Positions 33,808 to 41,625 of a stretch of 48,866 nt of DNA are shown here, piece after piece. The position numbers and the translations under genes were made by a program. Positions within the stretch are counted from its first letter, which is position 1. Every line of letters starts with the position of its first letter. Origin of the DNA: Clostridia bacterium (GTDB lineage Bacteria > Bacillota > Clostridia > Oscillospirales > Acutalibacteraceae); NCBI GenBank assembly GCA_017414965.1, contig JAFQJL010000013.1, positions 1 through 48,866 of the forward strand, written 5' to 3'. A model generated the notes under the pieces. It had not been told where the DNA came from. It searched no databases and was given only the letters and a program-made list of their open reading frames with translations.

Positions 33808-35175
33808 TCAGCGGTTATCGAGATCCACGTAATCCTCGTGCGGCACAATGGCCTTGTAGGCCGGACGGATGATCCGCTTGTTGTGCGTCAGTTCTTCAAT
33901 GCGGTGCGCACACCAGCCGGCCGTACGCGCGAGTGCGAACAGCGGGGTGTACAGCTCGGGCGAAAGTCCCAGCGTCCGGTACACCAGACCGGAGTAGAGG
34001 TCGACGTTGGCGCAAACACCGGTGTCGTGACCGGTTTTTTCCACCACCAGCCGCGGCGTGTGCTTTTCCACCAACTCGAGCAGGCGGAATTCGTCGCCAA
34101 AGCCGTTCTTTTCGGCCAGCGAACGCGCGTATTTTTTCAGCAGCACCGCGCGGGGGTCGGACTTGGTGTAGACCGCGTGGCCCATACCGTAGACCAGACC
34201 GGAGCCGTCGCCGGCTTCTCCTGCCAGCAGTTTGCGCAGATACGCCACGACCTCGTCCTCGTCGGCGGGGTTGTGGATGTCGCGCTGCATATGCGAGAGC
34301 ATCTCCATCACCTTGATGTTGGCGCCGCCGTGGCGAGGGCCTTTCAGCGCGCCGATGGCGGCGGAAACGGCGGAATATGTATCGGTGCCGGAGGAGCTGA
34401 GCACGCGGGAGGTAAAGGTCGAGCAGTTACCGCCGCCGTGCTCGGCGTGGATCATCAGGCAGATATCCAGCAAATTGGCCTCTTCGGCGGTAAACTCGCC
34501 GTCCGGACGAAGCGAACGCAGCACCGTTTCGGCGGTGGAGCTGTTTTCGATAAGCGGGTGGAAATACATACTGTCGCGGTCGTACACGCGGCGCTTGACC
34601 TGATAGGCATACGACATGATCGACGGCAGCATCGACAGCAGGAAAATGGACTGGCGGACCAGGTTTTCCATCGAAACGTCGTCGGCGTTTTTATCGTACG
34701 AATACAGCGACAGCACGCTGCGCTGCATCATATTCATAATGTTCGGCGAGGGGGATTTCAGAATCATATCCTCGGTAAAGAAATCCGGCAGTTCCCGGTA
34801 GGATTCCAAGAGCGTGTTGAAGGAAGCGAGCTGGTCGCGGCTGGGCAGATGTCCAAACAGCAGCAGATACGCCGTTTCCTCAAAGCCGTAGCGCGGCGTG
34901 CGGCGGCGGATATAGCCCTCCACCAGATCCTCAATGTTGATGCCGCGGTAGGTAAGCTCGCCGTCGATCGGCTCCTTTTCACCCTCGTTCATCACGTAGC
35001 CGTGCACGTTACACACGCGCGTCAGGCCGGCAACCACACCGGAGCCGTCCGCGTTACGCAGACCGCGCTTGATGTCGTAATGTGCGTATTTGCTGGTGTC
35101 GATCGCGGTATTTTCACGCAGTTCCGCGCACAGAGCGGTCAGGGTTTCCTGCGGGACGGTCAATCTGTTTGTCAT
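33808..35175 (-). CDS. gltA: Citrate synthase
   Basis: A 455-residue enzyme condensing acetyl-CoA and oxaloacetate. Key segments are MIHAEHGGGNCSTFTSRV, KGPRHGGANIKVME and GMGHAVYTKSDPRA, which carry the catalytic His residues and the Asp of the active site. The large form with ~450 residues is common in Clostridia. ATG 35175 is used because the upstream in-frame extension lies beyond the promoter at 35221-35249 and AAAGGATC precedes this start. No aconitase or isocitrate dehydrogenase gene is nearby, so it likely serves glutamate synthesis through a partial cycle. Confidence 0.93.
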   Translation of the reverse strand: MTNRLTVPQETLTALCAELRENTAIDTSKYAHYDIKRGLRNADGSGVVAGLTRVCNVHGYVMNEGEKEPIDGELTYRGINIEDLVEGYIRRRTPRYGFEETAYLLLFGHLPSRDQLASFNTLLESYRELPDFFTEDMILKSPSPNIMNMMQRSVLSLYSYDKNADDVSMENLVRQSIFLLSMLPSIMSYAYQVKRRVYDRDSMYFHPLIENSSTAETVLRSLRPDGEFTAEEANLLDICLMIHAEHGGGNCSTFTSRVLSSSGTDTYSAVSAAIGALKGPRHGGANIKVMEMLSHMQRDIHNPADEDEVVAYLRKLLAGEAGDGSGLVYGMGHAVYTKSDPRAVLLKKYARSLAEKNGFGDEFRLLELVEKHTPRLVVEKTGHDTGVCANVDLYSGLVYRTLGLSPELYTPLFALARTAGWCAHRIEELTHNKRIIRPAYKAIVPHEDYVDLDNR

Positions 35176-35210
35176 ATCGTAGATCCTTTCTGGTAGGAAT
35201 GTTTTATTGC

Positions 35211-35240
35211 TTGAATGAATATTATATACAAAATTATAAA
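35211..35240 (+). promoter_or_regulatory. Candidate promoter for the SpoIID-like gene
   Basis: TTGAAT (35211-35216), 18 nt, TATAAA (35235-35240). It overlaps the minus-strand citrate synthase promoter, so the two may compete. Confidence 0.5.
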
Positions 35241-35249
35241 TAAAGTCAA
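35221..35249 (-). promoter_or_regulatory. Promoter for citrate synthase
   Basis: Minus strand TTGACT (35249-35244), 17-nt spacer, TATAAT (35226-35221). Confidence 0.85.
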
Positions 35250-35279
35250 GGCGTATGTTTTGAAGAAAGAGGGCGGAAT

Positions 35280-36323
35280 ATGAGAAACTACGGGAATTGG
35301 TACGCACTGTTGGTGGGGTTGAGCGCGGTGGTGATGGTGCTTTTGCCGTTATCGGCGCTGTCGGTCAGCGGCAAAAGCGAGGAAACTCCGCCGCCGTCTG
35401 CAACGGTCGAAGCCGAAAAACCAATCGAAACGCCGGTTGAAAAACCGGCGGATGAGCCGACGGCATCGACGCTATCGGAGGATGTATTTCGGGTGCTGGA
35501 ATCGGACGGTAAAACGGTGTCGGAGATCGATGCGCGCACCTTTTTGATCTGGACGGTGGCGGCCGAAATGCCGGCCAAATTCGAGGAGGAGGCGCTCAAA
35601 GCGCAGGTGGTGGCGGCGTATACGTATTTCTGCTACGAGCGTGCGGCGGAGCGTGCCTCGCCCACCAAGGCGCTGGCCGGCGCGGATTTTTCGGATACGC
35701 CGATCGCCTACCCGAAAGGCTACACCGAAGCCTACTGGAAAGAGCGCTGGGGCAGCGGATACGACGAGTACTACCAAAAGATCGCGGCGGCGGTGGATGC
35801 GGTGGGCGGCAAGCGGATTTTGTATAACGGCGCGCCGATCTTTGCGGCGTACCACGCGATCTCCAGCGGCACCACCGAGGTGCCGGAGGTGGTGTGGTCG
35901 GCGGCGTTTCCGTATTTGCAATCGGTAGACAGCCAAAAGGATGCGGCGGCCCCCAACTACGAAACCACGGTAACCCTGTCCGCGCCGGCCTTCGCCAAGG
36001 CGATGGAGAGCGTCAAGGGCATCGATCTGTCGGGGGATGCCAAGAACTGGGTCAAGGACGACGCCAAGCGGTCGGCAGCCGGTACGGTGGTCAGCCAGAC
36101 GGTCGGCGGGGTGTCGGTGGAAGGGACGGAATGGCGGTCGCGGTGTAAGCTGCGGTCGGCGTGCTTCACCGTCGCTTACGAGGACGGCGATTTCGTGTTT
36201 CACGTCAAGGGTTACGGACACGACGTTGGGATGAGCCAATACGGCGCGCAGTTTCTGGCGCAGTCGGGGTATTCGTGGGAGGAGATCCTGCACCACTATT
36301 ACAGCGATGTGAAGATCGCGTAA
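35280..36323 (+). CDS. SpoIID/LytB domain protein
   Basis: A 347-residue protein with an N-terminal membrane anchor (residues ~9-28), a Pro/Glu/Thr linker and a SpoIID domain: VAAEMPAKFEEEALKAQVVAAYTY carries the catalytic Glu region, and GYGHDVGMSQYGAQFLAQ is the C-terminal signature. SpoIID is a lytic transglycosylase acting on stem-peptide-free glycan during engulfment in endospore formers; relatives such as LytB enhance amidases. The spoIIQ and spoIIIA genes are not adjacent, so a sporulation role is likely but not proven. The start follows AGAGGGCGGA. Confidence 0.87.
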   Translation: MRNYGNWYALLVGLSAVVMVLLPLSALSVSGKSEETPPPSATVEAEKPIETPVEKPADEPTASTLSEDVFRVLESDGKTVSEIDARTFLIWTVAAEMPAKFEEEALKAQVVAAYTYFCYERAAERASPTKALAGADFSDTPIAYPKGYTEAYWKERWGSGYDEYYQKIAAAVDAVGGKRILYNGAPIFAAYHAISSGTTEVPEVVWSAAFPYLQSVDSQKDAAAPNYETTVTLSAPAFAKAMESVKGIDLSGDAKNWVKDDAKRSAAGTVVSQTVGGVSVEGTEWRSRCKLRSACFTVAYEDGDFVFHVKGYGHDVGMSQYGAQFLAQSGYSWEEILHHYYSDVKIA

Positions 36324-36354
36324 AATTTTCTTTATAAAAACCGTTGCGAGTTCG
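36323..36354 (+). repeat. Direct repeat copy 1 before metY
   Basis: The 32 bases at 36323-36354 are identical to 36598-36629 (275 bp apart), and similarity continues for another ~17 bases. It begins at the last base of the SpoIID gene stop. It includes the -35 box TTGCGA. Confidence 0.9.
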
Positions 36355-36372
36355 GCTCTTGTGTGGTATACC
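36344..36372 (+). promoter_or_regulatory. Duplicated, degenerate promoter copy
   Basis: TTGCGA (36344-36349), 17 nt, TATACC (36367-36372) with TGG before it. It is the same architecture as the metY promoter but with a weaker -10, and it falls inside the palindrome at 36350-36387. Confidence 0.5.
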
Positions 36373-36387
36373 ATAAGAGAGCCGAAC
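36350..36387. repeat. 38-bp near-perfect palindrome
   Basis: GTTCGGCTCT (36350-36359) pairs with AGAGCCGAAC (36378-36387), and TGGTATACCA (36364-36373) lies exactly at the centre: 16 of 19 positions match. The right half in reverse complement differs from the promoter at 36625-36643 at only two positions, so the palindrome is made of two promoter segments facing each other. Confidence 0.85.
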
Positions 36388-36597
36388 CCCGCATCGCCGC
36401 AGAAAAGTCTTTTGGGTGCTTTTCCCGTTTCTTCATTGGATGGGCGTTAGCCCATCGGCATTCAGAAACGAAAAAATCCCACCAAAATCCATTCTCCGCG
36501 GTGCAAAGCAGTTTTTATAAGTGAAAATTGGTGGTTGGACAACGACGATTTCGAGGGCATACTGTCGTATGACGAGAAATCGGAGGCAGTACAAACC
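36388..36597. other. Structured noncoding stretch between the repeats
   Basis: No convincing gene is present in these 210 bases. Two hairpins are visible: GATGGGC-GTTA-GCCCATC (36439-36456) and a longer one (36546-36582) with outer stem CGATTTC/GAAATCG and inner stem CATAC-TGTC-GTATG. It could be a small mobile repeat or a small RNA; the minus strand has a short open frame with no start and no ribosome site. Confidence 0.55.
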
Positions 36598-36629
36598 AAA
36601 TTTTCTTTATAAAAACCGTTGCGAGTTCG
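36598..36629 (+). repeat. Direct repeat copy 2 before metY
   Basis: Exact 32-base copy of 36323-36354. This copy contains the -35 box of the likely functional metY promoter. Confidence 0.9.
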
Positions 36630-36647
36630 ATTCTCTTATGGTATAAT
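36619..36647 (+). promoter_or_regulatory. Promoter for metY
   Basis: TTGCGA (36619-36624), 17 nt, TATAAT (36642-36647) with TGG before the -10, about 33 nt before the start codon. No SAM riboswitch or T-box is visible. Confidence 0.8.
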
Positions 36648-36679
36648 TGAAAAAAATGTTCGCAAAGGAGCGATACGAT

Positions 36680-37963
36680 ATGAGTAATCCGAATTGGCGG
36701 CTGGGCACCAAGTGCATTCAAGAAGGCTGGGAACCCAAATCCGGCGAAGCCCGTGTACTGCCGATCTATCAAAGCACCACCTTCCGTTACGAAACGGCGG
36801 AGGAGATGGGCGATCTGTTCGACCTGAAAGCTGCTGGCTTTTTCTACACTCGTCTGGCTAACCCCACCACCGACGCTGTGGAGCGTAAGGTGGCGGCGCT
36901 GGAGGGCGGCGTCGGCGCGGTGATGACCTCGGCCGGTATGGCGGCCACCACCATGTCCATCGTCAACATTGCTCACGCCGGTGATCACATCATCAGCTCG
37001 TCGGCGGTGTACGGCGGTACCTTTAATCTGTTCTACAAAACTCTCAAAGAGTTGGGCATCGATTGCACCTTTGTGGCGCCGGATGCCACCGAAGCGGAGC
37101 TGGAGGCAGCCTTCCGCCCGAACACCCGTCTGGTGTTCGGCGAGACGCTGTCCAACCCGTCCTTGCAGGTGCTGGATATCGAGTTGTTTGCCAAGGTGGC
37201 GCACGCGCATCAGGTGCCGCTTATTGTGGATAACACCTTCCCGACGCCCATCAACTGCCGCCCGTTTGAATTCGGTGCGGATATCGTGGTGCACTCCACC
37301 TCCAAGTATCTGGACGGTCACGCCTCGGCGCTCGGTGGCATCATTGTCGACAGCGGCCGTTTCGATTGGGCGGCTGCCGGCAAATATCCGGAGCTGACCA
37401 CGCCGGACGAGACCTACCACGGCATCGTCTATACCGAGCATTTCGGCAACGCGGCGTACATCACCAAGTGCCGCACCCATTTGATGCGCGACCTCGGCAT
37501 GAGTCCGTCGCCGATGAATGGCTGGTTGCTGTCGCAGGGCATCGATACGCTGCATCTGCGGATGCCGCGCCATTGCGAGAACGCGATGAAGGTCGCCAAG
37601 GCCTTGCAGGCAGACGACCGCATTGCGTGGGTGTCCTTCCCGGATCTGGAAGGCGATCCGCAACACGCGCTGGCGAAGAAATATATGCCCAACGGCACCT
37701 GCGGCGTCATTTCGTTTGGCGTCAAGGGCGGTCGCGAGAGCGCCAGTAAACTGCAGAGTCATTTGAAGCTGGCGGCTATCGCCACTCACGTGGCCGACCT
37801 GCGCACCTGCGTGCTGCATCCGGCCTCTACCACCCATCGCCAGATGAACGACGAACAGCTGGCCGAAGCGGGTGTTCGTCCCGATCTGGTTCGCTTTTCG
37901 GTCGGCATCGAGGATGCCGACGACATCATCGCCGATATCAAGCAGGCGTTGGATCAACTGTAA
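36680..37963 (+). CDS. metY: O-acetylhomoserine aminocarboxypropyltransferase/cysteine synthase
   Basis: A 427-residue PLP-dependent enzyme of the Cys/Met metabolism family. It has YTRLANPTTDAVERKVAALEGG (substrate and PLP phosphate contacts), the stacking Tyr in AVYGGTFNLF, DNTFPTPINCRP, and the Schiff-base Lys in VVHSTSKYLDGH. The ~427-residue length and the HASALGGIIVDSG insert fit MetY, which makes homocysteine from O-acetylhomoserine and sulfide, rather than MetB/MetC (~380). ATG 36680 has AAAGGAG at 9 nt. Confidence 0.92.
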   Translation: MSNPNWRLGTKCIQEGWEPKSGEARVLPIYQSTTFRYETAEEMGDLFDLKAAGFFYTRLANPTTDAVERKVAALEGGVGAVMTSAGMAATTMSIVNIAHAGDHIISSSAVYGGTFNLFYKTLKELGIDCTFVAPDATEAELEAAFRPNTRLVFGETLSNPSLQVLDIELFAKVAHAHQVPLIVDNTFPTPINCRPFEFGADIVVHSTSKYLDGHASALGGIIVDSGRFDWAAAGKYPELTTPDETYHGIVYTEHFGNAAYITKCRTHLMRDLGMSPSPMNGWLLSQGIDTLHLRMPRHCENAMKVAKALQADDRIAWVSFPDLEGDPQHALAKKYMPNGTCGVISFGVKGGRESASKLQSHLKLAAIATHVADLRTCVLHPASTTHRQMNDEQLAEAGVRPDLVRFSVGIEDADDIIADIKQALDQL

Positions 37964-37969
37964 ACCGAA

Positions 37970-37998
37970 AAAGCCCCTGCGGTCGCAGGGGCTTTCTT
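37970..37998 (+). terminator. Terminator after metY
   Basis: A 12-bp stem (37970-37981 with 37984-37995) with a 2-nt apparent loop and TTTCTT. The T-tract is short, so read-through into the next gene is possible. Confidence 0.65.
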
Positions 37999-38014
37999 GA
38001 TGAAAGGAAATCGT

Positions 38015-39118
38015 ATGACCGAGTCCCGTCGTAAAAAATGGATATCGCTGGCGCTTGCGGCGTTGCCGGCGGCGGTGGCGGTGGTGCTGTATGTGGTGCT
38101 GCCGCTGTTTCCGGCGTTTACCGAAACGGTGGTGACCGGCGGGTTGTTCCGTTTACTGTCCATACCGTTTGGCTGGCTGGTGCAATGGATCCCATTTTCG
38201 CTGACCGAGCTGCTGGTGGTTGTCGGCATCCCTGCCGGTGTGGTGTTGCTGATCGTGGCGATCGTGAGGCTGATCCGCGCGCCGCATAAACGGGCGTTTC
38301 TCTACCGCCTGTTGCGACCGATCGCGTGGGTGTTATCGGTGCTGCTGCTTTTGTATATGCTGCTGCACGGCGTGAATTTCTATCGCCTGCCGGCCGCCGA
38401 AAAGATGGGACTGACGGTCCGCGAGCATTCCACCGCCGAACTGGCGGCGCTGTGCGAATATTTCGCCGCCGAAGCGGCCGCGGCGCGCGCCGAACTCGGC
38501 GAGAATGCCGACGGTACCGTCCGCCTGACGACCAAGCCGACGGCGCTCTTATCGGTTGCCGGCGACGGCTATGCGGCGCTGGACGACGCGTATCCGTTTT
38601 TGTGGGGCGCCACCAACCGCGTCAAGCCGGTGGTGCTGTCGCATGCGTGGTCGTACACCGGCGTGACCGGCATGTATTTTCCGATGCTGGCGGAGGCCAA
38701 TGTCAACGTCGATCAACCGGCGTGGTGTGTGCCGTTTACCGCCGCACACGAGCTGGCGCACACCCGCGGCTTCGCCCGCGAGGACGAATGCAATTTCTTT
38801 GCGTATCTGGCGTGCGCCGCGCATCCCTCGGCGGACTACCGCTATTCCGGCTATTATATGGCGTATATTTACAGCATCAACGCGCTCAACCGCCGCGATT
38901 CCGATCGCGCGGTGGAAATCGCTTCGACGGTGGACGCCGGCTTTCGCCGCGACCTAAACGCGCAAAACGACTATTGGGACGCGTTTGACGGACCGGTACA
39001 GGAGATGTCCAACGCCGTTAACGACGGCTTTATCTCTTCGCAGGGCGTGCCGGACGGCACGTACAGCTACGGGCGATGTGTGGATCTGCTGCTGGCCTAC
39101 CACGACCAAAAAATGTAA
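38015..39118 (+). CDS. DUF3810 membrane metallopeptidase-like protein
   Basis: A 367-residue protein with three N-terminal hydrophobic helices (about 10-32, 58-80 and 95-115), then an outer or cytosolic catalytic-looking domain with AAHELAHTRGFAREDECN near residue 245. HELAH is an HExxH zinc motif and the Glu 10-14 residues later (REDE) could be the third ligand. This fits DUF3810, a predicted membrane-bound zinc peptidase family. The start ATG 38015 follows GAAAGGAAA. Substrate is unknown; the metY link may be only positional. Confidence 0.82.
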   Translation: MTESRRKKWISLALAALPAAVAVVLYVVLPLFPAFTETVVTGGLFRLLSIPFGWLVQWIPFSLTELLVVVGIPAGVVLLIVAIVRLIRAPHKRAFLYRLLRPIAWVLSVLLLLYMLLHGVNFYRLPAAEKMGLTVREHSTAELAALCEYFAAEAAAARAELGENADGTVRLTTKPTALLSVAGDGYAALDDAYPFLWGATNRVKPVVLSHAWSYTGVTGMYFPMLAEANVNVDQPAWCVPFTAAHELAHTRGFAREDECNFFAYLACAAHPSADYRYSGYYMAYIYSINALNRRDSDRAVEIASTVDAGFRRDLNAQNDYWDAFDGPVQEMSNAVNDGFISSQGVPDGTYSYGRCVDLLLAYHDQKM

Positions 39119-39127
39119 AATAGGGAC

Positions 39128-39156
39128 TTTTCAAGAGCGAAAACTTGTGTTATAAT
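39128..39156 (+). promoter_or_regulatory. Promoter for the SH3 lipoprotein gene
   Basis: TTTTCA (39128-39133), 17 nt, TATAAT (39151-39156) with TGT before it; the -35 is weak but the extended -10 is good. Confidence 0.65.
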
Positions 39157-39189
39157 GAAATAAATATGGTTTGAGAGGAGATTGTTCCT

Positions 39190-39696
39190 ATGAAACGCGT
39201 ATGTACGATTGTGTTGTGCGTGGCTTTGCTGCTGTGTTGCACGGCCTGCTTCCGTTCGCCGGAGGATGAGACCCCCAAGACCACTACGTCTACCAGCACC
39301 ACCACGTCTACCACGATGTCGACTACTACCACCACGCTTCCGTCCGGCTCGACGACCGGCGGCAGCCAGTCCGGTGTCGGCAGCACGACGACCGGCTCGA
39401 ACACGAGTGCCACCAGTGGCACGACCGGTACCACCGCACAAGCGGATGCCGTTGTGCCTGTCGCCGGTTTTACGTCCTTCCCGGCTACCGGTTGGGCGAC
39501 CGACTCGCTGATCGTGCGCGATGCGCCGTCTACCGACGGCACGTATATCGGCGGTTTGGCGAAAGGCTCGGACGTTACCGTCCACGCGCAGGAGGGCGAG
39601 TGGTATCGCATCTCCTACAACAGCTCGGAGATCGGCTGGACCGATCAGGCGTACGTCAACGCGGCGTACCTGTCGGCGACCGAACCGACCTATTAA
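39190..39696 (+). CDS. Lipoprotein with Thr-rich linker and bacterial SH3 domain
   Basis: A 168-residue exported protein. The signal peptide ends in LLCCTAC, giving a lipidated Cys at about residue 20. Residues ~28-85 are a Thr/Ser/Gly-rich linker much like that of the M23 peptidase at 222-872. Residues ~98-162 form an SH3b domain (LIVRDAPSTDGTYIGGLAKGSDVTV..., WYRISYNSSEIGWTDQAYV), a cell-wall binding module. No catalytic domain is present. ATG 39190 has GAGAGGAG upstream. It probably stays at the cell surface and binds peptidoglycan. Confidence 0.85.
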   Translation: MKRVCTIVLCVALLLCCTACFRSPEDETPKTTTSTSTTTSTTMSTTTTTLPSGSTTGGSQSGVGSTTTGSNTSATSGTTGTTAQADAVVPVAGFTSFPATGWATDSLIVRDAPSTDGTYIGGLAKGSDVTVHAQEGEWYRISYNSSEIGWTDQAYVNAAYLSATEPTY

Positions 39697-39731
39697 GTGA
39701 AAATTTTGTCTGATAAGTGAGGTAAATTTCT

Positions 39732-40460
39732 ATGTCCGGACATTCCAAGTGGAATAACATCAAACGCAAAAAAGAAAAGACCGACGGCGCTAAAGCCAAG
39801 ATCTTTACCAAGATCGGTCGCGAGCTGGCAATCGCGGTACGCGAGGGCGGCAGCGCGGATCCGGCGGCCAACTCCCGCTTGAAGGAGTGCATCGCCAAGG
39901 CGAAGGCGAATAACGTCCCCAACGATAACATCGACCGCATCATCAAGCGTGCGGCGGGCGAAGGCTCGGCGGAGGCGCTGGAAGCGCTGCAGTACGAAGG
40001 CTACGGCCCCTGCGGTGTGGCGGTCATCGTGGAAACCCTGACCGATAACCGCAACCGCACCGCCGCGGATATGCGCCATTATTTCGACAAATGCGGCGGC
40101 AACCTCGGTCAGACCGGTTGCGTCGGCTTCTTGTTCGAGAAGAAGGGCGTGCTGGTCATCGACGGCGAAGATCTGGATGAGGATCAGGTGATGGAGGATG
40201 CGCTGGAAGCCGGCGCGGCCGACTTCCTCGCCGACGAGGATATCTTCGAGGTCCGCACCGAGCCGGAGGATTTCACCGCCGTGATGGAGGATCTGGAAGC
40301 CAAGGGCTACAAGTTTGTGTCGGCGGATCTGGCGCAGGTACCGTCCACCACCACCGCCATTGCGGATGAGGAACTGGCGGTCAAAATGGAAAAGCTGCTC
40401 GACCTGTTGGAAGATAACGACGACGTGCAAAACGTCTGGCACAACTGGGAACAGGATTAA
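39732..40460 (+). CDS. YebC/PmpR family translation or transcription regulator
   Basis: A 242-residue cytosolic protein of the YebC/TACO1 family. It begins with the invariant MSGHSKWNNIKRKKEKTDGAK and has RAAGEG, YEGYGP and a C-terminal half typical of the family. Older work named it a transcription regulator; recent work links YebC proteins to translation through difficult sequences such as proline stretches. A GAGGTAA site precedes the start. It is followed 39 nt later by a small membrane-peptide gene. Confidence 0.95.
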   Translation: MSGHSKWNNIKRKKEKTDGAKAKIFTKIGRELAIAVREGGSADPAANSRLKECIAKAKANNVPNDNIDRIIKRAAGEGSAEALEALQYEGYGPCGVAVIVETLTDNRNRTAADMRHYFDKCGGNLGQTGCVGFLFEKKGVLVIDGEDLDEDQVMEDALEAGAADFLADEDIFEVRTEPEDFTAVMEDLEAKGYKFVSADLAQVPSTTTAIADEELAVKMEKLLDLLEDNDDVQNVWHNWEQD

Positions 40461-40499
40461 AAGATAAAAATACCGACACAACCGGAAGGGGTGGCTGTT

Positions 40500-40640
40500 T
40501 TGAAGAAAAATGCGATTTTTGATATTGCGATTGGCGCGTGTCTGCTTTTTGCTATTGTCTTTGACATTCATTTCGGTTTGCTGTTTGCCTGCCCTCTGTT
40601 CATCGTCCGTGGCGTTCTGGGTCTCGTAGGCAAGAAATAA
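40500..40640 (+). CDS. Small membrane protein, 46 residues
   Basis: An open frame of 46 codons starts at TTG 40500, preceded by GGAAGGGG at 40483-40490 (9-nt spacing). It encodes a basic start (MKKN), one long hydrophobic region with an internal Asp-Ile-His turn (residues ~6-40), and a basic end (GKK). The gene is directly followed by a strong terminator, and the frame is free of stops and close to yebC, all pointing to a real gene. No family was recognised; it may be two short helices or one re-entrant segment. Confidence 0.72.
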   Translation: MKKNAIFDIAIGACLLFAIVFDIHFGLLFACPLFIVRGVLGLVGKK

Positions 40641-40647
40641 AACAATC

Positions 40648-40688
40648 AAAAAATCCCGCTGTTTTCAATGAAAACAGCGGGATTTTTT
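40648..40688. terminator. Strong bidirectional terminator
   Basis: An 18-bp perfect stem (40648-40665 with 40671-40688) with a 5-nt loop and A/T tracts, between the small membrane-protein gene and the convergent permease. Confidence 0.92.
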
Positions 40689-40728
40689 ATTTTGAAATTA
40701 AATTTTCAGCGATGTTGGGACGTCGGGA

Positions 40729-41592
40729 TCAAAACACCAGCCCGATCAGATCGACCAACAATCCCCACACCACGCCGGAGCCAAAAAGTACCCCCGTAAT
40801 GATGAGGTTCTCTTTTAAGCGACGGTTGAGGCGGAACAGCACCAGCAGTCCCACGCCGGCGCCGGTCAGAAGTCCGGCGAGCATCGCGCCGGTGGTGATC
40901 ACGCCGTCGAGATACAACTGCGTCACCGCCACCGAGGCGGCGCAGTTGGGGATCAGGCCAATGAGCGCCGATATCACCACGCCCAGCACCGGCAGATCGG
41001 TAAACCACGTATGCAGGGTATCCTCGCCCAGCCATTCGATGGCGAGGTTGATCGCTAACCCGATGACCAGCAGATACAAGGCGATCTTGACCGTGTGCTT
41101 GACGGCAGACTTAAACGCGCCCTCCTCGCAATCGCAGTGCTCCTGCTCGCAGATGAGGTGGATGTCGATGTGGTCGTTCCGACGCCACAGCAGATCCACC
41201 AAAAAACCGGTGATCGCGCCGAGCAGCACCTTGCTGATGAGGATGTACACCAGCGTGGAGACCTCGGCTTGTCCGCTGGCGATGCCGGAGAGCATAATGG
41301 GCACCATCTCGTCCGAGGTGGACAGAAACACCGCCAAAAGCGTGCCGACCGTCAACACGCGACCGGCGTACAAGCTGGAGGCCGCCGCCGAAAATCCGCA
41401 TTGCGGTGCGGCACCGAGGATGCCGCCCCACAGCGGCCCCCATTTGCCGGCGCGACGAACCGCCGCTTCCGCCTTTTCGCCGGTCTTTTGTTCCAATATC
41501 TCCATCAACCAATAGGTCAACAGCAAAAACGGCAACAACCGAAGCGTATCGGTGACCGCGTGCGTCACGGCATGCGTGAGCATCTCCCACAT
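40729..41592 (-). CDS. ArsP_2-type permease (putative manganese transporter family)
   Basis: A 287-residue integral membrane protein with eight to ten hydrophobic segments. GILGAAPQCGFSAAASSLYAGR in the first half and LIGLIPNCAASVAVTQLYLDGV in the second are mirrored P-x-C-G/A motifs of the ArsP_2/DUF2899 family, annotated as putative manganese or arsenic-related transporters. A cytosolic loop contains HIDIHLICEQEHCDCEEG, a His/Cys/Glu-rich stretch fit to bind metal. ATG 41592 follows AGGGGG at 8 nt. The substrate is not proven. The upstream tandem motif suggests regulated expression. Confidence 0.82.
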   Translation of the reverse strand: MWEMLTHAVTHAVTDTLRLLPFLLLTYWLMEILEQKTGEKAEAAVRRAGKWGPLWGGILGAAPQCGFSAAASSLYAGRVLTVGTLLAVFLSTSDEMVPIMLSGIASGQAEVSTLVYILISKVLLGAITGFLVDLLWRRNDHIDIHLICEQEHCDCEEGAFKSAVKHTVKIALYLLVIGLAINLAIEWLGEDTLHTWFTDLPVLGVVISALIGLIPNCAASVAVTQLYLDGVITTGAMLAGLLTGAGVGLLVLFRLNRRLKENLIITGVLFGSGVVWGLLVDLIGLVF

Positions 41593-41625
41593 AGACAGCA
41601 CCCCCTTTCTTTGAGTTACAACTCG

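Noticed and set aside
33772-35196. Plus-strand 474-codon frame opposite citrate synthase
   Set aside because: Antisense shadow; citrate synthase motifs are on the minus strand.
36515-36597. Minus-strand short open frame in the noncoding repeat region
   Set aside because: No start codon or ribosome site; better explained as part of a structured repeat.
36339-36679. SAM riboswitch or T-box upstream of metY
   Set aside because: None of the conserved cores is present; only the duplicated promoter and unrelated hairpins are seen.
40461-40499. Possible separate promoter before the 46-residue peptide gene
   Set aside because: No convincing -35/-10 pair in the 39-nt gap; cotranscription with yebC is simpler.
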